Shown here: piece after piece, positions 29,063 to 37,529 of the stretch | Layout of the letters: every line of letters starts with the position of its first letter | Numbering within the stretch: the stretch's first letter is position 1 | Assembly: GCA_030651695.1 (NCBI GenBank) | Contig: JAUSCD010000029.1 | Location: 124,001 to 188,000 of the forward strand | Direction of reading: 5' to 3' | Source: Pseudohongiella sp. | GTDB lineage: Bacteria > Pseudomonadota > Gammaproteobacteria > Pseudomonadales > Pseudohongiellaceae | DNA: 64,000 nucleotides | Program-made: the position numbers and the translations under genes | Notes under the pieces: generated by a model | Database searches by the model: none | The model's input: only the letters and a program-made list of their open reading frames with translations | What the model was told of the DNA's origin: nothing

Positions 29063-30790
29063 AATTCCAAGCAGATTCAAACCTTTCTTGAGCGTTTCTG
29101 CGGTCAACTGCGCCAATGCCAGACGGCTGGCGCGCACATCTGCACCGGCTTTCATAATCGGGCAGCTTTCGTAGAACTTCATAAACAGTCCGGATAACTC
29201 GTACAGATACAGGCAGAGCTGGTTTGGGTAACAATCTTCCCCCAGCTGTCTGACCAGTTCGGCAAATTGCAGAATTTTGATTGCCAGCGTGCGTTCTTCA
29301 GGAACCAGCAGGTCAATCGTGCGGCCGGGCACTACAGATTCTTCCTGCAGACGTCTGAGCACACTTTGAATACGGGCATAAGCGTACAACAAATACGGCG
29401 CGGTATTTCCCTCGAAAGACAACATGCTGGACCAGTCAAAAATATAGTCGCTGGTGCGGTTTTTTGACAAATCTGAGTATTTCACAGCTGCGATGCCGAC
29501 GGTGCGGGAGATTAGTTGTTTCTCATTATCGGCCAGCTGAGGATTCTTTTCTGTGACAAGATTCAGCGCACGGGTTACTGACTCGTCCAACAGTTCACGT
29601 AGTTTGACGGTATCACCGCTGCGGGTTTTAAACGGTTTGCCATCTTCACCCATCATGGTGCCGTAGGCGATATGCTCCAGCTGGCAGTCCTGACGTACAA
29701 AACCGGCTGCTCGCGCTACTGCAAATACTTGTTGGAAGTGCAGGCTCTGACGGGCGTCAACAACATACAAAACACGGTCTGCGCCAAGTTTGTCGGATCT
29801 GTAACGGATAGCCGCCAAATCAGTGCTGGCATAGAGGTAGCCACCATCACTTTTCTGAATAATGACAGGCAGTGGGCTGCCGTCCTTGCCAGTAAATTCC
29901 TCAAGGAATACACACTGTGCGCCATCAGATTCTGTCAGCAATTCTTTGTTCGAAAGCTCTTTTACTATCTCTGGTAAGTCATTGTTATAAAAACTTTCTG
30001 CGCGCAGGTCGCTGCGCCTGAGGCTGACCGATAAAAGCTCATAAACCTCCTCGCAATGGCGCAGGGACTCATCAATAAAACGTTGCCATGCAGCCAGACA
30101 CTCAGGATCTCCCTGCTGAAGTTTTACGACATAGGCGCGAGCCTCATCCGCGAATGCGGGCTCAGCATCAAAACGTTGTTTGGCGGCGCGATAGAAGCCT
30201 TCAAGGTCCGACAAATTGCTGGCCACAGCATTCTCATTCTGGCCCTCATCAGCGCTCAGAGAGTTCATATGGGCAATCAGCATGCCGAACTGTGTGCCCC
30301 AGTCTCCGACATGGTTCTGACGGATGACGCAGTGCCCCAGCGCTTCGAGAATACGAACTATCGAGTCACCAATGATGGTGCCGCGCAAGTGCCCCACATG
30401 CATTTCTTTGGCAAGATTCGGGCTGGAGTAGTCGACCACGATGGTTTGCGGACGATTGGCTGGCAGGATCAGCGTTTCGGGTGCTGCAAGGCAATCAGCG
30501 GCTTTGGTCGCCAGCATTTGCGTGTTCAGAAACAAATTGATGAAGCCCGGACCGGCAACTTCGGCGCGTTCAATCAAACCATCGGTTTTTAGCGCGGAGA
30601 CAACTTTTGTTGCCAGTTCGCGGGGATTTTGTCGCAGCTGACGTGCTACTGCCATCACGCCATTGGCCTGATAGTCTCCGAACTCCGGCCGTGAGGCATA
30701 GATTACCAAACCTTTGGCGTCGCTTACGCCACTGATCTCGACCAGTGTTTGTGTAAGGATCTGTTCCAGGCACTCTTTGATTGTCAGCAT
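29042..30790 (-). CDS. argS: Arginyl-tRNA synthetase
   Basis: Charges tRNA-Arg. 582 residues from the ATG at 30790, chosen because CGGAG lies upstream and MLTIKECLEQILTQTL is a typical N-terminus; an in-frame ATG 11 codons earlier is not supported. The class I signature appears as HVGH in NLAKEMHVGHLRGTI near residue 125. The KMSKS loop is replaced by GKPFKTRSGDTVKL, the usual situation in this enzyme. The C-terminal DALR anticodon-binding domain ends LLGIEPLQRM. It diverges from rluC. Confidence 0.96.
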   Translation of the reverse strand: MLTIKECLEQILTQTLVEISGVSDAKGLVIYASRPEFGDYQANGVMAVARQLRQNPRELATKVVSALKTDGLIERAEVAGPGFINLFLNTQMLATKAADCLAAPETLILPANRPQTIVVDYSSPNLAKEMHVGHLRGTIIGDSIVRILEALGHCVIRQNHVGDWGTQFGMLIAHMNSLSADEGQNENAVASNLSDLEGFYRAAKQRFDAEPAFADEARAYVVKLQQGDPECLAAWQRFIDESLRHCEEVYELLSVSLRRSDLRAESFYNNDLPEIVKELSNKELLTESDGAQCVFLEEFTGKDGSPLPVIIQKSDGGYLYASTDLAAIRYRSDKLGADRVLYVVDARQSLHFQQVFAVARAAGFVRQDCQLEHIAYGTMMGEDGKPFKTRSGDTVKLRELLDESVTRALNLVTEKNPQLADNEKQLISRTVGIAAVKYSDLSKNRTSDYIFDWSSMLSFEGNTAPYLLYAYARIQSVLRRLQEESVVPGRTIDLLVPEERTLAIKILQFAELVRQLGEDCYPNQLCLYLYELSGLFMKFYESCPIMKAGADVRASRLALAQLTAETLKKGLNLLGIEPLQRM

Positions 30791-30977
30791 ATACAACTCC
30801 GTGATCTTGCAAAAGCGGGCCACAAAACCGGCACATTCATGGCCGGAGTGGCAAAAACTGCGCGGATTTTACACCAAACCACGCTAGCCTGTCGGGTTTG
30901 ATGACCATGTAATGCTATGCCGGATGTTATACTGCGGCCAGTTTCCCGCTGATCAATTTGAAAGATGTCCGACTCCC

Positions 30978-31940
30978 ATGAGCAATACTGAACAAAACAG
31001 CCCCAATACAGGCGTGCAATTGCTTGAGGTATCCAGTCATTCCGATGAGCAGCGACTGGATAATTTTTTGATGTCCAGATTAAAAGGGCTGCCTAAATCC
31101 CACCTGTACAGGCTGATCCGCAAAGGTGAAATCAGAGTCAATAAAAAACGCTGTAAACCAGATCAGCGGCTGGCGGAAGGCGATGTGGTGAGGGTTGCAC
31201 CGTTGCGTCTGTCCAATCCCGAGGCGCCGGTGGCGCCGGGTGCCGGGTTGATGCAGCACCTGACACAAAGTATTTTGTATGAAGATGAGTACCTGATGAT
31301 ACTCAATAAACCGTCCGGTCTTGCCGTTCATGGAGGCTCAGGTATAGCCGCTGGTCTGGTTGAGGCGCTGAGGTTTATGGCGGGTCCGGAGGATTATCGT
31401 GAACTGGTGCACAGACTCGATAAAGAAACCTCGGGTTGCTTGCTGATTGCCAAAACTGGTAAGACTTTGAAGGCCTTACAAGCGGAAATGAAAGCTGGTA
31501 ATTTCCAGAAGAAATACCTGGTGCTAGTGCACGGGCAATGGCCCCGGCAAGTTACCAAGGTCGATTCGCCATTGCTCAAGCATCACCCGAGTGACGGAGA
31601 GAGTTACTCAACGATTGACAGCGAAGGCAAGCCGTCGATTACCTTGTTTGAGATCAGACAAGTATTTGCAGCAGCCACCTTGATCGAAGCCACTCTTGTC
31701 ACGGGCAGGACACATCAGATAAGAGTGCATACCCAGTCTGTCGGACATCCTGTTGTGGGTGATACACGTTACACGTTTGACAAGCCACATACTTTCAAGT
31801 CAGTGCGCCATATGTGCCTGCATGCAGCATCTTTGAAGTTCCGGCATCCCCATACTGATGCCAATATCGAGGTGTCGGCGCCGCTGCCTGACCTGATGCA
31901 GTCTTTGATTAACACGCTGAGTGATAAAAAAACCGTGTAA
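30978..31940 (+). CDS. rluC: 23S rRNA pseudouridine synthase, RluC type
   Basis: Makes pseudouridines 955, 2504 and 2580 of 23S rRNA in E. coli. 320 residues from the ATG at 30978; upstream in-frame codons lack family sequence. An S4 RNA-binding domain (LDNFLMSRLKGLPKSHLYRLIRKGEIRVN, residues about 28-56, read here as separate pieces LDNFLMSRL and SHLYRLIRKGEIRVN) precedes the catalytic domain. The catalytic Asp148 lies in VHRLDKETSG. TGRTHQIRVHTQSVGHPVVGD follows near 230. A -10-like TATACT lies at 30928. Usually rluC faces rne; here argS is the divergent neighbour. Confidence 0.93.
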   Translation: MSNTEQNSPNTGVQLLEVSSHSDEQRLDNFLMSRLKGLPKSHLYRLIRKGEIRVNKKRCKPDQRLAEGDVVRVAPLRLSNPEAPVAPGAGLMQHLTQSILYEDEYLMILNKPSGLAVHGGSGIAAGLVEALRFMAGPEDYRELVHRLDKETSGCLLIAKTGKTLKALQAEMKAGNFQKKYLVLVHGQWPRQVTKVDSPLLKHHPSDGESYSTIDSEGKPSITLFEIRQVFAAATLIEATLVTGRTHQIRVHTQSVGHPVVGDTRYTFDKPHTFKSVRHMCLHAASLKFRHPHTDANIEVSAPLPDLMQSLINTLSDKKTV

Positions 31941-31975
31941 GACGCCGGAAACACAGTGAAAAGACGCATATTTTT

Positions 31976-32004
31976 TTGACAGAAAGGCTTTGTGCCCCTA
32001 GAAT
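31976..32004 (+). promoter_or_regulatory. Strong sigma70 promoter of the yceD-rpmF-plsX-fab operon
   Basis: A perfect -35 TTGACA at 31976-31981 and a -10 TAGAAT at 31999-32004 with a 17-base spacer. Transcription would start at about 32010-32012, only two to four bases before the yceD ATG at 32014, so the first gene is probably translated from a leaderless mRNA. Confidence 0.85.
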
Positions 32005-32013
32005 TGCGCGCCT

Positions 32014-32592
32014 ATGGCAGAGACCCCAAATCCTCAATCTGTATTCCCGCCTCAGCTGGACCCCCGCAAGGTGTTTCGGCAAGCGCTTCAGATTCAGGGA
32101 CATATTGCTGTTTCAGCGCTTGATCGTCTGTGCGAGATACTGCTCGACGATCAAGGTGTGGTAAACGCCAGACTGGCTTTCGAAGTCGATAGTGATCGCA
32201 GATTACGTATCCGTGGTCATGTAAATGCTGAGGTCAGTGTTGTATGCCAACGGTGCATGCAACCCATGAAGCAGATTTTGGACGATTCCATTGATCTGGT
32301 GATGGTCAGTACGGAAGCTCGTATGAAACAGCTCCCGGCGACCCTGGATCCCTGGTTTTGTGGCGAGGACGAAGTATTGGTCCCCGCTGATATAATTGAA
32401 GAACAATTGATTCTGGCCATGCCGATAGTCACCATGCATCAATCCTGCATTGATATTGACGATCTGAATAGCAAGGCCAAAGAGTTACACACAAAGGGTT
32501 CGTCAGGAACAGAGTCATCTGAGGCCGGATCCGGGAAACATAATCCGTTTGCAGTACTGGCAGGGCTGAAGTCTGATCGTAACAAGTCCTGA
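32014..32592 (+). CDS. yceD: YceD/DUF177 family 23S rRNA accumulation protein
   Basis: 192 residues. YceD is needed for normal 23S rRNA levels in E. coli and is nearly always encoded before rpmF. The N-terminal FPPQLDPRKVFRQALQIQG aligns with the family start. A CxxC (VVCQRCMQP) lies near residue 78 and the C-terminal signature NPFAVLAGLK is conserved. The family segment DEVLVPADIIEEQLILAMPIV is clear. The C-terminal region has an extra Ser/Thr/Gly-rich stretch before the NPFAVL box. Its start lies almost at the predicted transcription start. Confidence 0.93.
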   Translation: MAETPNPQSVFPPQLDPRKVFRQALQIQGHIAVSALDRLCEILLDDQGVVNARLAFEVDSDRRLRIRGHVNAEVSVVCQRCMQPMKQILDDSIDLVMVSTEARMKQLPATLDPWFCGEDEVLVPADIIEEQLILAMPIVTMHQSCIDIDDLNSKAKELHTKGSSGTESSEAGSGKHNPFAVLAGLKSDRNKS

Positions 32593-32636
32593 CACTGAAG
32601 CGCTTAACTTAAAGATTTTTAACAGGAGTAAACCGC

Positions 32637-32816
32637 ATGGCCGTTCAACAGAACAAAAAATCCCGCGCTCGCCGCGACCAGCGTCGCAGCCACGATGCGC
32701 TGACAGGCCCAACTCTGTCAGTTGACAAAACGACTGGTGAAATACACCGTCGTCACCATGTGACTGCCGATGGTTTCTACAAAGGCAAAAAAGTACTGAA
32801 CCTCGGCGACGAATAA
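32637..32816 (+). CDS. rpmF: 50S ribosomal protein L32
   Basis: 59 residues, read directly from the sequence. It starts [20 protein letters not shown] and continues [20 protein letters not shown] with [13 protein letters not shown], the full L32 pattern of gammaproteobacteria (57 residues in E. coli). The zinc-binding cysteines found in some bacterial L32 paralogues are absent, as is usual for this type. An AACAGGAG ribosome site precedes the ATG. It lies 44 bases after yceD and two bases before plsX. Confidence 0.97.
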   Translation: MAVQQNKKSRARRDQRRSHDALTGPTLSVDKTTGEIHRRHHVTADGFYKGKKVLNLGDE

Positions 32817-32818
32817 GT

Positions 32819-33847
32819 TTGGTAGACGTCCGGCGCATCGCCATTGACGTAATGGGGGGCGATTCCGGTCCCTCTGTGACTGTGCCGGCCAGCATTTCTG
32901 CTTTGCGCCGGCATACGTCTCTCTGCATTGTTTTGATTGGGGACCAATCCCTGATCGAACCCTATATAGTGAAATTGACTGCAGAAGAGCGCGGTCGCCT
33001 CGAAGTCCTCCATACAGTCAGCATTGTCAGCAATCAGGCGCGCCCGGATTCTATTTTGCGCACAGGTCGTCAATCTTCTATGTTTCTGGCTGTTGAACAG
33101 GTGCGCTCAGGAGCAGCTGAGGCTTGCGTCAGTGCGGGCAACACGGGGGCTTTACTGCTTGCTGGCCGCCATCTGCTGAAAAATATCCCTGGTGTTGACA
33201 AGCCTGCCATTATGGCGTTGGTCCCGGCCTCGCGTGGTGCTGCCTACACTTATCTGCTTGACGTTGGCGCAAATATTGAGTGCACGGCGACACAATTGTA
33301 TCAATTTGCGTTGATGGGCAGCGTGATGGTGACATCCCTGACCGGGCAACAGCGTGCACGCGTTGCGCTGCTCAATATCGGTGAAGAAGACTACAAGGGG
33401 CGACAGGAAATCCGCGATGCTGCTGAAATGTTGTCGCAGTGCGCAGATATTGAATATACGGGATTCATCGAAGGTAACCAGATATTCGACGGGTGTGCTG
33501 ATGTGATTGTGTGTGATGGGTTCACAGGCAATATCACCATCAAGACCAGCGCAGGAGCGGTCAGAGTTGTGCAAAACCTGATCCAGCAGAGTATCAGGAA
33601 GCGCTGGTATTATCGTGTGTTCGCCTGGTGGATGAGGCCATTTCTGCGCGACTTGCGCCGTGCTCTGCGACCCTCAAAATATAATGGTGCCACGTTGGTT
33701 GGCCTGCAGGGAATTATTGTGAAGAGTCATGGCAACGCCGAAAGAGCCGGTTTTGAGCAGGCGATCGAGCACGCTATCAAACAAATTGCTGACGATATTC
33801 CTGCGTTAATTGCAAGGCGGATGGCTGAGCTGTCGCCGCGTCATTGA
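32819..33847 (+). CDS. plsX: Phosphate acyltransferase PlsX
   Basis: Converts acyl-ACP to acyl-phosphate for phospholipid synthesis and binds the inner membrane peripherally. 342 residues from a TTG at 32819. This start is chosen because RRIAIDVMGGDSGPSVTV, the conserved N-terminus, begins four residues later and no other start is in reach. CVSAGNTGALLLAGRHLL near residue 102 and DVIVCDGFTGNITIKT near 230 are family signatures. It follows rpmF by two bases. fabH, which usually follows plsX, is missing here. Confidence 0.95.
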   Translation: MVDVRRIAIDVMGGDSGPSVTVPASISALRRHTSLCIVLIGDQSLIEPYIVKLTAEERGRLEVLHTVSIVSNQARPDSILRTGRQSSMFLAVEQVRSGAAEACVSAGNTGALLLAGRHLLKNIPGVDKPAIMALVPASRGAAYTYLLDVGANIECTATQLYQFALMGSVMVTSLTGQQRARVALLNIGEEDYKGRQEIRDAAEMLSQCADIEYTGFIEGNQIFDGCADVIVCDGFTGNITIKTSAGAVRVVQNLIQQSIRKRWYYRVFAWWMRPFLRDLRRALRPSKYNGATLVGLQGIIVKSHGNAERAGFEQAIEHAIKQIADDIPALIARRMAELSPRH

Positions 33848-33911
33848 GGCTGAGTGTATGGGTTTGCAGATACTTTCAAGACTAAACATAAGCTGAAAAC
33901 GAGAGTGAGTT

Positions 33912-34850
33912 ATGCATAAATTCGGATTTGTATTTCCGGGACAAGGCTCCCAGAAAACCGGCATGCTGGCTGAGCTGGCACAAGAGCATTCCAGTATTCT
34001 GGATACGTTTGCCGAGGCTTCAGATGCCCTTGGTCAGGACCTGTGGAGGATAGTGCAGGACAATCCCGATGGTTTGCTGGATCAGACACATATTACCCAG
34101 CCAGCGTTACTGGCTGCGTCGGTATCAATCTGGCGGGTCTGGCAGCAACGTCAGGGCGCACTGCCTGAAATGCTTGCCGGCCATAGTCTGGGCGAGTATT
34201 CGGCTTTAGTATGCGCAGGCGTGATTGATCTGGGGGATGCCATAAAGTTGGTCCATCAGCGTGGGCTCTACATGCAGGATGCTGTGCCTGCCGGCACCGG
34301 TGCCATGGCGGCTATCATCGGCATGGACGATCAGAAAATTGATGAGATCTGCCGTTTGGTAGCGGGGGAGGGCACTGTCTCGGCGGCGAATTTTAATTCT
34401 CCCGGGCAGACCGTCATTGCCGGCGACAAGGCGGCGGTAGAAAGAGCGATGGCAGCATTAAAGGAAGCTGGTGCCAAACGCGCTTTGCCGCTGAATGTCA
34501 GTGTGCCATCGCATTGCGCGCTGATGAAGCCTGCCGCAGACAGGCTGGCGGACCAGTTGGCAGCGGTGCAATTCCGTAAGCCGTCCATCCCCGTGGTACA
34601 AAATATTAACGGTCGGGCCGCGCGTGAATCTGGCGAAATGCGTGAGAATCTGCTTAAACAGTTGTATATGCCAGTGCAGTGGGTCGACACGGTTTACTGT
34701 ATGCGCGACTTCGGGATAGGCAAAGTAGTAGAATGCGGCCCTGGAAAAGTCCTGGGTGGCCTCATCAAACGCATTCATCCGGAAATGGAATCGTTCAGCA
34801 CAGAGCTGCCTGATGCGTTTACCGAAGCGCTGGCCAGCGTTGGTCGATGA
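33912..34850 (+). CDS. fabD: Malonyl-CoA:ACP transacylase
   Basis: Loads malonate from CoA onto ACP for fatty-acid elongation. 312 residues (309 in E. coli). FVFPGQGSQKTGML at the N-terminus, the active-site Ser92 in AGHSLGEYSALV, the second catalytic region VSVPSHCALM with His near 201, and the C-terminal VVECGPGKVLGGLIKRI are all present. It lies 64 bases after plsX with GAGAGTGAG upstream of the ATG. Confidence 0.97.
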   Translation: MHKFGFVFPGQGSQKTGMLAELAQEHSSILDTFAEASDALGQDLWRIVQDNPDGLLDQTHITQPALLAASVSIWRVWQQRQGALPEMLAGHSLGEYSALVCAGVIDLGDAIKLVHQRGLYMQDAVPAGTGAMAAIIGMDDQKIDEICRLVAGEGTVSAANFNSPGQTVIAGDKAAVERAMAALKEAGAKRALPLNVSVPSHCALMKPAADRLADQLAAVQFRKPSIPVVQNINGRAARESGEMRENLLKQLYMPVQWVDTVYCMRDFGIGKVVECGPGKVLGGLIKRIHPEMESFSTELPDAFTEALASVGR

Positions 34851-34952
34851 CAACTGGCCAGACCGCCCATCAGTGCTTGTCTGACTTGATACAATTTGAG
34901 CTGTTGAAACAGCGCGCTGAATTCCAGTGTGGAATCAGGAGAAGAGGGATAC

Positions 34953-35699
34953 ATGAGTTTAGTAGGAAAAGTCGCACTGGTAACCGGTGCCAGCCGTGGG
35001 ATAGGACGCGCAATAGCTGAAGAGCTTGGTAAGGCGGGTGCGATTGTTGCCGGCACAGCAACTACCGAGTCCGGCGCTCAGGCGATCACGGAATTTTTTG
35101 CGCAATCCGGAATCAAAGGGTCAGGCTTTTGTCTGGATGTCGGTTCAAGTCAGGCAGTTGATTCTGTATTGGCTCAGATTGAACAGGTTTTGGGCTCCGC
35201 TCCGCTGATACTGGTGAATAACGCCGGTATCACCAAAGACAATCTGCTGATGAGAATGAAGGACGATGAGTGGGAGAGTGTGATTAACACCAATCTGACT
35301 TCTCTGTATCGTGTTTGCAAGGGAACACTGAGAGCAATGACCAAGGCACGCTGGGGACGGATTATCAACATCAGTTCGGTGGTGGCTTCCAGTGGTAATC
35401 CTGGCCAGACAAACTATGCCGCGTCTAAAGCAGCCGTGGAGGGTTTCACGCGCTCATTGGCGCGCGAGATCGGGTCACGAGGCATCACTGTCAATGCGAT
35501 AGCGCCGGGATTTATTGATACCGATATGACCAGGGCTTTAAATGAAAAACAGATTGAGACGCTGATGGCGCAGATTCCGCTGGCTCGCTTTGGAAAACCT
35601 GAGGAAATCGGCGCTGTCGCCGGATTTCTGGCATCTGAAGCGGGCGGCTATATTACCGGTGAAACCATACAGGTAAATGGTGGTATGTACATGGCCTGA
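34953..35699 (+). CDS. fabG: 3-oxoacyl-ACP reductase
   Basis: NADPH-dependent reduction of 3-ketoacyl-ACP. 248 residues from the ATG at 34953 with AGGAGAAGAGGG upstream (244 in E. coli); an in-frame GTG 8 codons earlier is unsupported. The short-chain dehydrogenase motifs are VTGASRGIGRAIAEELG near residue 12, LVNNAGITKDNLLMRM near 87, the catalytic Ser in INISSVVASSGNPGQ and the YxxxK of QTNYAASKAAVEGF near 155. IAPGFIDTDMT follows near 185. Confidence 0.97.
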   Translation: MSLVGKVALVTGASRGIGRAIAEELGKAGAIVAGTATTESGAQAITEFFAQSGIKGSGFCLDVGSSQAVDSVLAQIEQVLGSAPLILVNNAGITKDNLLMRMKDDEWESVINTNLTSLYRVCKGTLRAMTKARWGRIINISSVVASSGNPGQTNYAASKAAVEGFTRSLAREIGSRGITVNAIAPGFIDTDMTRALNEKQIETLMAQIPLARFGKPEEIGAVAGFLASEAGGYITGETIQVNGGMYMA

Positions 35700-35930
35700 T
35701 CTGCTTCAAAAGAGCAGCATTTGTAGCTATGTAAATGTTGATATATGTAAGGCAAGATATTGAAATAATTATGTAATATTGTGGTCAAGTGAATTATTTT
35801 CGAGTTAAAGATTACAAGCACTACAAAATACATGTAAACTTGCGTTTCGGATTAATCGGGTTGGTCAAAAAGTAACCAAATTTAATCGGAATGCATGACT
35901 AAACCTTAGTACTAGGAGCTAATAAGAGTT

Positions 35931-36164
35931 ATGAGCAGCATTGAAGAACGCGTAAAGAAAATTGTCTGCGAGCAGCTTGGCGTAAAGGAAGAAGATGTAA
36001 AACTGTCGTCTTCATTCGTGGAAGATCTCGGCGCTGATTCTTTGGATACCGTGGAATTGGTTATGGCACTCGAAGAAGAGTTCGAAACTGAGATTCCGGA
36101 CGAAGACGCCGAAAAGATTACCACAGTGCAGCTGGCCGTAGATTACATTAACCAGCACCTGTAA
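35931..36164 (+). CDS. acpP: Acyl carrier protein
   Basis: 77 residues, acidic. Phosphopantetheine is attached to Ser37 in [13 protein letters not shown]. The start [18 protein letters not shown] is characteristic, preceded by AGGAGCTAATAAGAGTT. A 231-base AT-rich upstream gap suggests its own strong promoter; I could not pick one convincing pair of boxes there, but TTGGT/ACCAA flanks 35861-35879. A hairpin terminator follows before fabF, consistent with acpP being expressed more strongly than its neighbours. Confidence 0.98.
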   Translation: MSSIEERVKKIVCEQLGVKEEDVKLSSSFVEDLGADSLDTVELVMALEEEFETEIPDEDAEKITTVQLAVDYINQHL

Positions 36165-36196
36165 CAGCATTCCGCTTATCGGATTGATACAAATAG

Positions 36197-36234
36197 AAGC
36201 TACTCCGGGCAGTTACTTGGAGTAGCTTTTGTTT
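36197..36234 (+). terminator. Intrinsic terminator (attenuator) between acpP and fabF
   Basis: A perfect 10-bp stem AAGCTACTCC/GGAGTAGCTT (36197-36206 and 36219-36228) with a 12-base loop, followed by TTGTTT. It lies 33 bases after acpP and ends just before the fabF ribosome site. The interrupted T tract suggests partial rather than complete termination. Confidence 0.78.
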
Positions 36235-36254
36235 ATTCTGTGGAGAGAAGCGAG

Positions 36255-37499
36255 TTGAATGGCAGGCGAGTAGTGATTACTGGTCTTGGCATGGTAACCC
36301 CGCTGGGTAACGATGTCGCGACAACATGGAATGCCCTCAAAGAGGCTAAAAGCGGTATCAATGTTCTTGAGCAATTTGATACTTCTGCTTTCAGTACTCG
36401 ATTCGGCGGTTCAATCAAGAATTTTGACTGCGATCCATACATGCCGGCAAAAGATGCCAAACGCATGGATGTGTTTCTCCTTTACGGAGTAGCAGCAGGA
36501 GTTCAGGCCATGCGTGATGCAGGGCTGGATTCCGGCGATGGTTATGATCCTGCCCGTTTTGGTGCTGCTATTGGTTCAGGCATTGGTGGTATTACTGCCA
36601 TCGAAAATAATGCCGAACTGATTCGTAGCAGCGGTCCACGCAAGGTTTCCCCATTTTTTGTTCCCGGATCCATCATCAATATGCTGGGTGGGACACTGTC
36701 TATCCGTTTCAACCTGCAAGGTCCCAATATCGCGGTAGTCACAGCGTGTACAACGGGTACGCACAATATTGGATTGGCAGCTCAGATGATTGCATTCGGA
36801 CAGGCTGATCTGATGCTGGCGGGCGGAGCTGAAATGGCAACGTCTCCGGTGGGCCTCGGGGGGTTCTGCGCCGCAAGAGCACTATCGACCCGTAATGACG
36901 ATCCTCAGGCGGCAAGCCGTCCATGGGATAAAGACCGTGATGGTTTTGTGCTCGGAGACGGGGCTGGTGTTATGGTCCTTGAAGAGTATGAGCATGCAGT
37001 CAAACGTGGTGCCACAATCTATGCCGAGCTGACAGGTTTTGGTATGAGTGCTGATGCATTCCATATGACATCACCATCAGAAAACGGCCGTGGTGCGGCA
37101 GCCTGTATGCAAAATGCATTATTGAGTGCCGGCATGAATGCCGGCGATATCCAATATATTAATGCACATGGGACATCCACTATCGCAGGCGATGTTGCGG
37201 AAACTCAGGCCATTAAAACGGTGTTTGGCGACCACTCCCCGCGTCTTGCAGTCAGCTCAACAAAATCCATGCTGGGTCATTTGCTGGGTGCTGCTGGCGC
37301 AGTTGAAGCTATTGTGTGTGTCATGTCACTTTATGATCAGGTAATTACCCCGACGATCAATCTGGATTGTCCTGACGTTGAATGTGATCTCGATTATGTT
37401 CCCAAACAAAGTCGTGATGCCAGACTCGATGCGGTGCTAAGTAATTCGTTTGGGTTCGGGGGCACCAACGGCTCTCTGATATTCAAGCGCTGTGTATAA
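36255..37499 (+). CDS. fabF: 3-oxoacyl-ACP synthase II
   Basis: Elongates acyl-ACP by condensation with malonyl-ACP. 414 residues from a TTG at 36255 (413 in E. coli). This start is chosen because GGAGAGAAG lies 5 bases or more upstream and [17 protein letters not shown] aligns with the family start; the GTG at 36240 has no ribosome site. The catalytic Cys165 is in [10 protein letters not shown], the histidines in [11 protein letters not shown] and [16 protein letters not shown]. The stop codon is the first base triplet of a terminator hairpin that also holds the pabC start. Confidence 0.96.
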   Translation: MNGRRVVITGLGMVTPLGNDVATTWNALKEAKSGINVLEQFDTSAFSTRFGGSIKNFDCDPYMPAKDAKRMDVFLLYGVAAGVQAMRDAGLDSGDGYDPARFGAAIGSGIGGITAIENNAELIRSSGPRKVSPFFVPGSIINMLGGTLSIRFNLQGPNIAVVTACTTGTHNIGLAAQMIAFGQADLMLAGGAEMATSPVGLGGFCAARALSTRNDDPQAASRPWDKDRDGFVLGDGAGVMVLEEYEHAVKRGATIYAELTGFGMSADAFHMTSPSENGRGAAACMQNALLSAGMNAGDIQYINAHGTSTIAGDVAETQAIKTVFGDHSPRLAVSSTKSMLGHLLGAAGAVEAIVCVMSLYDQVITPTINLDCPDVECDLDYVPKQSRDARLDAVLSNSFGFGGTNGSLIFKRCV

Positions 37500-37529
37500 A
37501 AAAGGAGCCATGAGCATGGCTCCTTTTTT
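37498..37529 (+). terminator. Perfect intrinsic terminator overlapping the pabC start codon
   Basis: AAAAAAGGAGCCAT, a GAGC loop and ATGGCTCCTTTTTT form a 14-bp perfect stem with A6/T6 flanks. The left arm contains the last bases of the fabF stop and the pabC ribosome site (GGAG); both candidate pabC ATG codons (37510 and 37516) lie in the hairpin. Folding would both terminate transcription and hide the start of pabC. Confidence 0.88.
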
